A DNA stretch of 64,000 bases. Origin: Cerrena zonata. Taxonomy: Eukaryota > Basidiomycota > Agaricomycetes > Polyporales > Cerrenaceae. The stretch spans positions 124,001-188,000 of the forward strand of contig JASBNA010000047.1 of NCBI GenBank assembly GCA_038087015.1, in the 5' to 3' direction. The notes under the pieces are model-generated. The model saw nothing but the letters and a program-made list of their open reading frames with translations. It did no database searches and had not been told where the DNA came from. Of this stretch, positions 52,688-64,000 are shown piece by piece. Each line of letters opens with the position of its first letter. Position 1 is the first letter of the stretch. The position numbers and the translations under genes are program-made.

Positions 52688-53415
52688 TCATGGCATATAA
52701 GTCTTACGTTGGACACTCATTATGAATAAAGGTAAATCATAATGGAGTGTCATATTATTCTTTCCGTAGGTTCGTCTATCGATTTTGTTTTGGAGCCTGT
52801 TCAAAGATCTAACACTTAAGAAGGAATTTATCAGAGCAACTAAGGCTCCAAGACTGTGAAGTCCCACCGAGATAGACGAGATTACTTGGATGTAAGTAGT
52901 TACATCCACTGCAGTTGTTTGTCCCACCGCACTATCATAGGCATACAGTGTCATATTTGAAGCAGTTAAACACATTACAACCGATACTATACTGAGAACC
53001 AATCCTACTAATTCTATCAATGCTATTATAATCAAAAACTTAACCGAAGAAGAACTTGGAATTGTAGTTGCACCTAAGGGAAGTAGACAAGAACATATAG
53101 AAAACTATAATCTGGTTAGCAACTTGGACCCCGGGAAATAGCAAGCCGAGAACAACATACCATGGCAAGAGAGTAAAGAGCCGAGCAAACGGCCATTGGC
53201 GGCCTATTATCAATGCCGTCAAAAGGAACCAAACAGAATATGGTTATATATTGCAAAAGTAGTAGTCCCATATATAGTTGGAAGAATTTTTCAATTTTTT
53301 TGCGGTTATACACACTATCTAGAGACTGAATAACATTTTCATTATCCAATACAATGGGACGGTCATTTCTGATGGGAGTATCGAAGAGAAAGTTATGGGT
53401 ATGGATATCTGACAT
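52688..53415 (-). CDS. Unidentified four-helix membrane protein (two frameshifts in this sequence)
   Basis: I do not recognise this gene. Three overlapping minus-strand frames join into about 241 residues if one extra T in the T4 run near 53222-53226 and one extra base near 53043-53046 are removed. The chain starts MSDIHTHNFLFD and has about four hydrophobic helices: FQLYMGLLLLQYITIFC, WYVVLGLLFPGVQVANQIIVFYMFL, IIIALIELVGLVLSIVSVVMCL and a last one around ISVGLHSLGALVALINSFL. It ends in a short basic, polar tail (RRTYGKNN). The second and third helices are split exactly at the joins, which supports a single gene. It lies downstream of GEP4 on the same strand and converges with TRA1. Confidence 0.55.
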
Positions 53416-53557
53416 GACGTTAATATTCCATGCTCTACAACAAAGATATTTGTGGATTCAGTAAAAATCATATTAAAAGAAAAAAAAATGGATGCGAAAA
53501 GTTTAGCTGAATACGGATAATGAACCTGGAACCACCAGCTGCAAGCAGCACAGCAGA

Positions 53558-54221
53558 TCAGTTGGGTGTCGGAGGGATAAACGGGTTTTCGGGTCTCAGT
53601 TCAACCAAGTGGTGGTAAACCAGTCTTTCGAGCTTGGGGAAGATTTTTGGCGAGAGTTCGACACCTTCGCTGAGCCAAAACCCCCAAGAACCCATCATAT
53701 TGGCCATTAGCATATCTGTGAAGAGACGGTCCCCAACCACAATGATCTCTTTATTGCTGATTCCGAGTTCCTCAAAGTACGCTTTGATTTCTTCGTGGCA
53801 CCCGGGCTTCTTGGTGGGGTGTCTAAGCACAGTCACTCCGGTATCATTTTCAAGTTTCTTTGCTTGAACATAATCCTTATCGTCATTAGTTCCAGCAGAG
53901 TTACTTACAATCAAAATATGTTCCTTAGGATAGCTTTCAAGTAATTTCTTCCAGGTTTCCTATTTGCAGTTAGTATCAACATTACCGTAAAACGAATTCA
54001 TCAAGACATACAGTATAGGCCCCCCAAACCCTATCATCCTTATCTTTGGCGAAACAGTTGTCTTTATCCAAAACCACCCCTTTGATCGTAACCTCATCAT
54101 GTCCTGGAATCTTAAATGGTAGACTCAAATCATTAAATGTTTTGGCCGTTATGTGAGGTAAGCACAAGCTGGGATTATACGCCAAACGCGACACGTTAAG
54201 AGTTGCACTAACATTAAACAT
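53558..54221 (-). CDS. GEP4: Mitochondrial phosphatidylglycerophosphatase Gep4 (one intron)
   Basis: A HAD-family phosphatase that makes phosphatidylglycerol from PGP for cardiolipin synthesis on the matrix side of the inner mitochondrial membrane. Exon 1 (54012-54221) encodes MFNVSATLNVSRLAYNPSLC, which parallels yeast Gep4. It continues with HAD motif I, VLDKDNC (Asp52, Asp54). Exon 2 (53558-53959) continues WKKLLESYPKEHILIVSNSAGTNDDKDY, with VLRHPTKKPGCH and motif IV VVGDRLFTDMLMAN. In total there are 203 residues (yeast about 185). I chose ATG 54221 because it matches the family start; an upstream in-frame ATG at 54284 would add 21 basic residues that could extend a targeting signal. It is divergent to HEL2. 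Confidence 0.93.
53960..54011 (-). other. GEP4 intron (52 bases)
   Basis: On the minus strand: donor GTATGT starting at 54011, branch TACTAAC at 53975-53969 and acceptor AATAG ending at 53960. It is phase 0. Without splicing the frame stops shortly after the donor. Confidence 0.9.
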
Positions 54222-54492
54222 CGTTCGTTTTGAATTCTGGAATGTGAATTGAGGTGGTCTTTGAGTAAAAACCCTTATCATCAATCGTTATCTATGTTGA
54301 CTTTCCAGTGCTCTTCTATTCAGTAGTCTATTGCCTCGCTTTTAAGCGTTGTTTTTGGGAAATCCGCACGCTGCGAATAAAACAACTAAAAATTTTTCAA
54401 CTTTTATAGCTTATACCTTGAAACGATCTAGATATTCTAATCTACTTTCTAGGCCGTGATAGTAATAGAGTAGCCGACTCAGAGTTTAAGTT

Positions 54493-56454
54493 ATGTCTAC
54501 CAGCTCAATTTTGGACAAGGAATCAGGAAGAAGATCAAGAGTGACTAGAGGTGGAAGAACGGCTTCAGGAAGCAACCCCGGACAGCGTTCCAAAGGTTGG
54601 AAAAAGAAGCAAGATGTTGTGAATGGGTCTGGTCAGGAAGGAGAAGATGAAGACGAAGAGGAGTTTGACGAAACAAGACAGTGTTTGATTTGTGCAGAAA
54701 AGATTACTTATGCATCAGTGTCACCATGCAATCATATTACTTGCCATGTTTGCACATTTAGACAACGGGCCCTTTATGAGAAGAAGGCCTGTCTTGTGTG
54801 TAGAACAGAGAACGAAACGGTTATATTCACTGAACAATTGGGTCAACAGTATTCGGATCTTAGTTCTAGGGATATTACATCAACTAGTGAGAAGTTCCAA
54901 ATAGACTTCACTGCTGATTACGTTAAGAAAGACACTCTTGCTTTATTAGATTATGCATGCCCAACATGCCATGTTGTTTTCTCTGGCTTCAAAGAATTGG
55001 GTGAACATACAAAGTCAGAGCATAATAAGTACTATTGTATTGTATGTTCAAAGAACAAGAAGGCATTTATTTCAGAATTGACTACCTATACGTATAAACA
55101 GTTACAAAAACATCTTAGTGAAGGTGACGGGAAAGGATTCAAGGGTCATCCAGAATGTAAATTTTGCCGTGGTAAAAGATTCTACTCTGAAGATGAATTG
55201 AATATACATATTAGAGATAAGCATGAACGGTGTCATATGTGTGACCAAGATCATCCCAAAACAGCTGATTATTATAGAAATTATGACCATTTATACACTC
55301 ATTTCAAAACTGAGCATTATGTTTGTTCTATACCCATTTGTGTTGAACAACGATTTGTTGTTTTCAGAGAAGAACTCGATTTGACAGCCCATTTATTAAA
55401 AGAACATGGTGGAATCACGGGAAGTAATGGTAAGGTTGTGATTGGATCATCAGGAAGACTGTTCCAATCACAATTATCAACTTTCAACTCCAATTCGTCT
55501 GCTGGACCATCCAGAAGAAGAAATCAAAATCTGAGTTCAGACGATATAGCGGATTCTTACGAAACTAAAAAGATGAGACTAGAAGAAAGGGTGAAACATT
55601 ATTTGAATTATAACAATGCAGCGATCAAAAGCTTTAGCGAATTGAATTCTAGTTATAAGTCAAAAAATATCACTGCTAGAGATCTTCTTACTAATTATAA
55701 GGAGATGTTCAAGAATATTAAACCGTCAGAACTCAGTATCATTCTTTACGAATTTAGAGAACTTTTCAATGAAAACTCCCAGCAGTATAAAGATTTACTA
55801 TCCGTGACTACTGAATACGAAGGAAATGTTCAGCAACAAGAAAGCTATCCAGTTTTAGGTGGCTCTACTGAACATATTCCAACGTTAAATTCTTGGGGTT
55901 CAAATAATACCAAGAAAACAAGCACTTCAGAACTATTCCCTGCCCTTCCTAAACCCCAAAAGTCTTCCAGTCCTACCGTGAAGAACAACCAACCCATCAG
56001 ATACACAACAATCCTTAAAAAGCCAGGAAAGAAAGCTACATCTGTCAATATCAATAATACCCAAGCATCTTCTGATTATAGACCAAACTATTTAAGTTCG
56101 TTGAACAAATCACCCCCAGTATCATCCTTACCTACGCTTGGTCTGTCTAATGGCTCCCGTTCAAGCTCCACCTCTAGCATTCCAAGCATTAGATCGGCCA
56201 GTCTTACCCCTAGCTCGAGAACTGGATCGTCCAGTCAATTGGACTCTTCCAAATTCCCTGCATTAGAGAAAAAGTCAACTAAAAAAGTCATTCCTCGAGT
56301 AAATCCAGTTAATGTTGACCCAGGTGACTGGGGTGGTACTAAAAAAGAACCTGAAAAACCTTCGGAAGATGTACTCGATTTGGGCATCCCGATTACAGAT
56401 AAAAGAAAACAGAAAATGAAAAAGAAACAAGATCAAGTCTTGTTCAAAATGTAA
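54493..56454 (+). CDS. HEL2: E3 ubiquitin ligase Hel2 (ZNF598), ribosome collision sensor
   Basis: A 653-residue counterpart of yeast Hel2 (about 639), which ubiquitinates the small-subunit proteins of collided ribosomes and starts ribosome quality control. The RING finger is at residues 64-103 (Cys64, Cys67, Cys79, His81, Cys84, Cys87, Cys100, Cys103). A series of C2H2-type fingers follows (CPTCHVVFSGFKELGEHTKSEH, CKFC, CHMCDQDHP..., HFKTEHYVC, AHLLKEHGG) to about residue 305. The rest is Ser/Pro-rich with short conserved LFPALPKP, FPAL and DWGGTKK patches, ending in a basic tail. It is intact, although broken genes lie on both sides. Confidence 0.95.
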   Translation: MSTSSILDKESGRRSRVTRGGRTASGSNPGQRSKGWKKKQDVVNGSGQEGEDEDEEEFDETRQCLICAEKITYASVSPCNHITCHVCTFRQRALYEKKACLVCRTENETVIFTEQLGQQYSDLSSRDITSTSEKFQIDFTADYVKKDTLALLDYACPTCHVVFSGFKELGEHTKSEHNKYYCIVCSKNKKAFISELTTYTYKQLQKHLSEGDGKGFKGHPECKFCRGKRFYSEDELNIHIRDKHERCHMCDQDHPKTADYYRNYDHLYTHFKTEHYVCSIPICVEQRFVVFREELDLTAHLLKEHGGITGSNGKVVIGSSGRLFQSQLSTFNSNSSAGPSRRRNQNLSSDDIADSYETKKMRLEERVKHYLNYNNAAIKSFSELNSSYKSKNITARDLLTNYKEMFKNIKPSELSIILYEFRELFNENSQQYKDLLSVTTEYEGNVQQQESYPVLGGSTEHIPTLNSWGSNNTKKTSTSELFPALPKPQKSSSPTVKNNQPIRYTTILKKPGKKATSVNINNTQASSDYRPNYLSSLNKSPPVSSLPTLGLSNGSRSSSTSSIPSIRSASLTPSSRTGSSSQLDSSKFPALEKKSTKKVIPRVNPVNVDPGDWGGTKKEPEKPSEDVLDLGIPITDKRKQKMKKKQDQVLFKM

Positions 56455-56676
56455 TCTCCTTACTTCAAATAACTCATTTCACTTGCTGATAAACTTGTAA
56501 TAGCTAATTATATAGATACAATAAATACCAGGCTACCATCCTATACTAGAGTGTTTACAGTTTCAACAGACGTAAACTGCAAATTCTTTTTGAGCTGAAA
56601 GAAAAAAAAGCTAAAGAATGATTAAGAAGGTTTATCGACCATCTTCTTTCAGTGAAATATCTCTTTCCAAACGAAA

Positions 56677-57216
56677 ATGAACTCCAGAGGCTTGATGTTA
56701 TTGACCAGAAACGCAAGGGTGTTTGCCAGATCTCCTGCTCTTTTGAGAAGAGCCTATTTGGGATCGAGACCAGTCTTTTCAAACGGTGTTAATCACGGTA
56801 TTCGTTTCCATTCTTCACATTCGAATAACGACAAATCTGCTACTTTGAAAGTTGATGACCCACAATTAATGATTGCATTCACTTGCAAGAAATGTGACAC
56901 CAGATCTTCCCACGCATTCTCCAGACAATCGTACTATAAAGGGACTGTGCTAATTCAGTGTCCAGGCTGCAAAAACCGCCATTTGATAGCAGATAATTTG
57001 AAGATTTTCAGGGACAACAAAGTTAACCTTGAGGATATTTTGAAAGAACAGGGCCAATCAGTGGCTACCACAACAGACGATTTGGCTTTTGAAGATATCC
57101 CAGAATCTCTCAGGGGTCTTATTGGCCACCATGCCAAAGACGCACCAGAGGCATACAGAAAGGACGAATCAGACACTGACAAGGTCCACGAATTGCCAGG
57201 TCCTAAGAAGGAGTAA
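56677..57216 (+). CDS. ZIM17: Zim17/Hep1/Tim15, mitochondrial Hsp70 escort protein
   Basis: A 179-residue mitochondrial zinc protein (yeast about 174) that keeps Ssc1 (mtHsp70) soluble for protein import. A basic, Arg-rich N-terminus lacking acidic residues (about 1-45) is a matrix targeting signal. The DNL zinc finger occupies about residues 65-110: FTCKKCDTRSSHAFSRQSYYKG, then CPGCKNRHLIADNLKIF, with ligands Cys70, Cys73, Cys95 and Cys98. A hydrophilic C-terminal tail follows. ATG 56677 is the first in frame and gives the expected presequence. Confidence 0.95.
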   Translation: MNSRGLMLLTRNARVFARSPALLRRAYLGSRPVFSNGVNHGIRFHSSHSNNDKSATLKVDDPQLMIAFTCKKCDTRSSHAFSRQSYYKGTVLIQCPGCKNRHLIADNLKIFRDNKVNLEDILKEQGQSVATTTDDLAFEDIPESLRGLIGHHAKDAPEAYRKDESDTDKVHELPGPKKE

Positions 57217-57533
57217 GAAGTCTGATAGATAGTTTTTCTATTTATTGTTAAACTGACTCTGTCTATATCTCCAAATCCTCTATTTATTTAAACTGAGACG
57301 TGAAAACTCCCAGACTCGCTTAATCATAGGGATCAAACCATCCACGATATTTGGCCTGAGCCCATCCTGCTGTATATAGTCGAATTCATATAATTCTTTT
57401 GACGTAGCATGTACTTATGTCAATCTGTAAGCTGTCGTGCAACTTTGGTTAATTTTTTTTTTTCATCTCAATACTCTTTAAGCTAGATTTGAACCGAACC
57501 CATAAACCTTTATAGATTAGCTTGCCCAAGAGT
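57217..57533. other. Intergenic region between ZIM17 and ATP11
   Basis: 317 bases. It has a T run at 57453-57462 before the ATP11 start and no recognisable gene. Confidence 0.5.
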
Positions 57534-58462
57534 ATGATGTTTAGAAATAGTATAAGAAGTATCAGGCCATCCTAGCTTAAGGGCTGTCACTCGTTTCAAT
57601 ACTCTAGCCACCTAGGGCTTATGCCACTGCTCCAGATAAAACTACCGATGCTTTCATTAAATATCAAGAAAAACTTGATCAAAAAGCAAAATCTTTAGGC
57701 TTGAAGGATGCAGCAGAATTACAGGAAAAGCTCAAGGAAGATATAGAATTAAAGAAGAAAGAATTCAATGCCGTCGATCCATTGAAAGAACTCGAAGCGT
57801 ACGAAAGAAAGAAGGCAGAAGAAATCCAAAAGAATAAGGATTCAAAAACTATCAAGGTTAGATCACCTATCGACAAAGATGCCCCAGTGGCACCATATAA
57901 AACCCTTGATAGCTTCATAGATGTTGAGAAAGCAAAAGAGTTGCCTGCTAAAGAATTGCAATTCATATGGAGAGCTAGATTTCAAAATAAAGAAGGTAAT
58001 TTCCATGCAGCCTTTAAACAGTATCCAGTTTGCTAAGATGTATGCTAATGCTTTCAAAAACCCAAGTTTCATCTTACCTTTACCAAAAACTGAGGATGGT
58101 TACGAAATGCATTTCGTTCAATGGAGCTTTGTCGGTCCAAAGACCACTCATTGTATGTTAACGACTGTTGCTGAATACAAACTTCATAAAGAGTACGCTA
58201 AACCACATACCACGCTTATGTTTCATCAAGACTTAGCTGATAGAACTGATCTTGTCTTAATGAACGGTCAACTTGAAGCCTGATGTCCCATTAACAATGG
58301 AAGAAGCCCAACTTTTGATATTAAATGTTCAAAGATTTTATGGTGGACTTACTGATAAAGAAGGTTCTAAGAGAAAATTAGAATTATTAAGAGATTTTCA
58401 CTTCTGGTAATCCAAACTTCGATATGGATAAGCTTATCAATGAAGCAGCTTCTCTTGATTAA
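57534..58462 (+). CDS. ATP11: F1-ATPase assembly factor Atp11 (five frameshifts in this sequence)
   Basis: Atp11 is the mitochondrial chaperone that binds the F1 beta subunit during ATP synthase assembly. ATG 57534 begins a basic presequence ([13 protein letters not shown]). A stop follows, after which other frames supply [10 protein letters not shown] and [19 protein letters not shown]. The main segment runs to about 58010 ([31 protein letters not shown]). The next frame gives [31 protein letters not shown] and [17 protein letters not shown]. The last pieces are [20 protein letters not shown] and [17 protein letters not shown]. Removing one base near 57574, 57612, 58011, 58278 and 58396 gives about 307 residues (yeast about 318). 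The start, domain order and C-terminus are all conserved. Confidence 0.9.
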
Positions 58463-58532
58463 GCTTTATGATATTGGTCTGACTTCATCTATTCTATGTA
58501 TATAACTTATAAATAAAATAACTGCCTTCTAT

Positions 58533-60599
58533 TTACCTGCCTAGTTTCATTATATCATCAATTATAGACCCCTGAGGCTTCTTCACATTCCGTTTAGAAG
58601 TGGACTCTGTAGTCTTTTTGGAATTTCTACCATTTGCGGTCTTTGAAGTCAGATTCCTGCTTGTTCCCTTTGTAGTTGGTTTACGAGTACTTTGTTTCTT
58701 CTTTGGAACCTCATATTCCTCATCCTGTTCACTATCTATTTCATTCACTTCTACTTGAGAATCGACCTCCTGATACGCATCTTGGTCACTATCATCATCA
58801 CGATCATCAACTGCCATGGAAGACTTAGGAGCAGCTTTTCTTTTCGATGCCGTTGATCGAGTACTCGATCTTGCTTTCGTTTGTGTCTTATTTCCTATCT
58901 GTGTATCACCACTCTCTTCATTATCAATTTCCATTAGTCCATCACTTCTTTTGGATTTGTAGGACATCAGTCTTTTGGATGACTCCTTATCTATCAGTTT
59001 TTTGAAATCATGTTCTCGTTTGAATGTATTAAGAACATTTTTGAAAGCCAATCTCGAGTCACCATCTCCCTCCAAGTCGTCAAAATTGAGATCAACTTTT
59101 GAAAGCAGTTTGATCGATGACTCTATGGAATTTTCAATATAATCAGATATTAATTGTTTGTCGTCTTGGTCAATACATTTCTTAGTCATATCAATTATTC
59201 CTTCTTCAGGTATGATTGACATGTTGGATTCTTCGAGAAAATCTTTCAAAAAATCTTTGATATTAGCTTTTGATATCACAGATGCAGCCAAATCTCTCTC
59301 GTCTATCCCTAATTTTTTATCATTCAGAACAATCAGACTTACTTGATTGTATTTATTTCCTTTTTTCTTATAACAGTGTAAAACATCATTAACATTGGCT
59401 ATCTTTCCCACAAATCTATTAGAAAAACGTCTAGCATTTTCCACTTCGTAATCGCCAGAATACTCAACACGTAGTCTTACTAAAGGTAATGGATACTCAG
59501 GTTCTATGTCATCTTCCAAATCCTCAAATAATTCAGGGTTAGAATCTCGGTATTGCTGGTTTGCTTCCTCGATTAATTTTTCAACTTCTGATACCAAAAA
59601 TTTAGAGATATCATTTTTGGAAGCAGGACCAGGAACGAAACCCTCTCTCATTAAAGAAACTTCTTTCATCACGAAAGGACGAACCGTCTGGAGCTTGATG
59701 GGCTCCAAAGAATACTCTTTCTCTTTTATACTCAAGATAAAGACATGTTTTTCAGCAGTCTCTCCCTCGCTTAGAGCAGTTGCAATGGAGGAACCAGGTT
59801 GAAGAGTATCAAATCCAGTATCAGGATTATAAACTGGATTTGGAATGCATTCATGTTCATGCCCCCACAAAACAAAGTTAAGAAAAGACGGAAGATAAGA
59901 TTCAGGTAAGAAAGATGTGGCAGAATGCTGGTAATGGTTTTGATGAAGTGCTAGAAGATTAAACCATTGGTCTGTTTGAACGTTAGGTCTTAAGAACGTA
60001 ACTTCGCCATCTCTGAAATTTCTGTGTAATCTTTCATCTTTGACGTTGTTCATTCCATATAGAGCCAACTTTGACTTACCCTTCTGTAAAAGAATAGGCA
60101 TTACAGTTATCTTTTCATTGTCTGGAATCTTACCAAAGTAATTGATAAACCCAGAAACTGAGAGTAAGTCGAGAGGCAGAAGCAAACCTTCCCCTGTAGC
60201 ATCATCATGATTACCACTTATAGCAAACACTGGAACTGACACGTTAATATTGGGGTCTTCATAATTCACAGTATTGAATCCACCGTCTAACAAGTTGCTT
60301 GGATCACTGAGTAGTTCCAACTCACAAGGGCGATCCCCCAAGCAATTCAACCTCAATGACCGCATAACATGATATATCGATTTCTTCGAAGGCTTGTTCA
60401 CATGAAAAAGGTCACCACTCTGTAATATCATGTCTACATCCTTCGTTTTTGCAAGATATGTGATCTCTTGAAATGTTTTCCAGCCATCATCTCCTCTAAT
60501 AAGATCATTCTCATTGTAACCCACATGATTGTCGGTGGTGATGAGTATCCTTATGGTATCGGGGCCTTCCTCTATATTCTGAATCGGAGGCATGGTCAA
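58533..60599 (-). CDS. MRE11: Mre11, nuclease subunit of the MRX complex
   Basis: A 688-residue double-strand-break nuclease (yeast about 692) that works with Rad50 and Xrs2 in end resection, checkpoint signalling and meiosis. Phosphoesterase motifs are in order: TTDNHVGY (Asp23, His25), LQSGDLFHVNKPS (Asp63), ISGNHDD (Asn130, His131), a LALHQNHY segment and WGHEHECIP. The capping domain follows with RPFVMKEV and PLVRLRVEYSGDYEVENARRFSNRFVGKIAN. The C-terminal about 150 residues are Asp/Glu- and Lys/Ser-rich and probably bind DNA; GSIIDDIMKLGR ends the chain. It is divergent to GCN2 with about 210 bases between starts. Confidence 0.96.
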   Translation of the reverse strand: MTMPPIQNIEEGPDTIRILITTDNHVGYNENDLIRGDDGWKTFQEITYLAKTKDVDMILQSGDLFHVNKPSKKSIYHVMRSLRLNCLGDRPCELELLSDPSNLLDGGFNTVNYEDPNINVSVPVFAISGNHDDATGEGLLLPLDLLSVSGFINYFGKIPDNEKITVMPILLQKGKSKLALYGMNNVKDERLHRNFRDGEVTFLRPNVQTDQWFNLLALHQNHYQHSATSFLPESYLPSFLNFVLWGHEHECIPNPVYNPDTGFDTLQPGSSIATALSEGETAEKHVFILSIKEKEYSLEPIKLQTVRPFVMKEVSLMREGFVPGPASKNDISKFLVSEVEKLIEEANQQYRDSNPELFEDLEDDIEPEYPLPLVRLRVEYSGDYEVENARRFSNRFVGKIANVNDVLHCYKKKGNKYNQVSLIVLNDKKLGIDERDLAASVISKANIKDFLKDFLEESNMSIIPEEGIIDMTKKCIDQDDKQLISDYIENSIESSIKLLSKVDLNFDDLEGDGDSRLAFKNVLNTFKREHDFKKLIDKESSKRLMSYKSKRSDGLMEIDNEESGDTQIGNKTQTKARSSTRSTASKRKAAPKSSMAVDDRDDDSDQDAYQEVDSQVEVNEIDSEQDEEYEVPKKKQSTRKPTTKGTSRNLTSKTANGRNSKKTTESTSKRNVKKPQGSIIDDIMKLGR

Positions 60600-64000
<3,401 letters not shown>

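Noticed and set aside
57470..57545. GGTTCAAATC on the minus strand, resembling a tRNA B box
   Set aside because: No matching A box, acceptor stem or cloverleaf can be drawn around it.
38780..58400. Programmed +1 ribosomal frameshifting as an explanation for the many breaks
   Set aside because: The joins share no common slippery codon pair or stop-codon context; some are losses, and clean genes lie in between. Sequencing indels explain the pattern better.

Overview
This is nuclear chromosomal DNA of a budding yeast (Saccharomycotina). It is AT-rich and densely packed with mostly intronless genes on both strands. The three introns I can define carry exact budding-yeast signals: GTATGT donors, TACTAAC branch sites and acceptors 9-11 bases later. 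Most proteins are recognisable one-to-one counterparts of Saccharomyces cerevisiae genes. In-frame CTG codons are rare and often lie in Ser-rich stretches, which fits a CTG-clade yeast (Debaryomyces/Candida-like). I could not prove CTG=Ser from this window.

Layout. 1-9.5 kb: 3' end of TRM732 (tRNA methylation), a possible 62-residue membrane microprotein, SLT11/ECM2 (splicing), ALG14 (N-glycosylation), an Artemis-type SNM1 nuclease, RPC11 (Pol III) and ORC2 (replication origin). 10-19.6 kb: AKL1-type kinase, EMW1, a POM33/TMEM33-like membrane protein and a NIPA-type transporter. 19.9-30 kb: VPS15, FCY1 (intron), TFB4, a ZNF511-like zinc-finger protein, BRR1/Gemin2-like and an Asterix-like ER protein (intron). 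30.3-39.5 kb: SIF2, EXO84, a QDR3-type drug/H+ antiporter and a CST26-type acyltransferase. 39.9-52.6 kb: a FIG1-like mating membrane protein behind a pheromone-type promoter, then the 11.6-kb TRA1 gene. 52.7-64 kb: an unidentified membrane protein, GEP4 (intron), HEL2, ZIM17, ATP11, MRE11 and the first about 1060 codons of GCN2.

The genes are unrelated housekeeping functions, as is normal for a yeast chromosome. There is no operon-like system, transposon, rRNA, tRNA or CRISPR that I can see. Several pairs share short divergent promoters: RPC11/ORC2, ZNF511-like/BRR1, SIF2/EXO84, GEP4/HEL2 and MRE11/GCN2.

The oddest property is that six genes (ORC2, CST26, FIG1-like, the 52.7-kb membrane gene, TRA1, ATP11) are broken by single-base frameshifts. 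By my count there are about 20 extra bases and 4 missing ones. They sit in patches, mostly between 38.7 and 58.4 kb, while neighbouring long genes are clean. Protein homology continues across every break in the recognisable genes, so I read these as uncorrected sequencing indels rather than decay. The most biologically interesting items are the Artemis-like nuclease with an MCB box, the FIG1-like gene with two perfect Ste12-type sites plus TATA, and the microprotein ORF that overlaps a convincing intron branch/acceptor signal.
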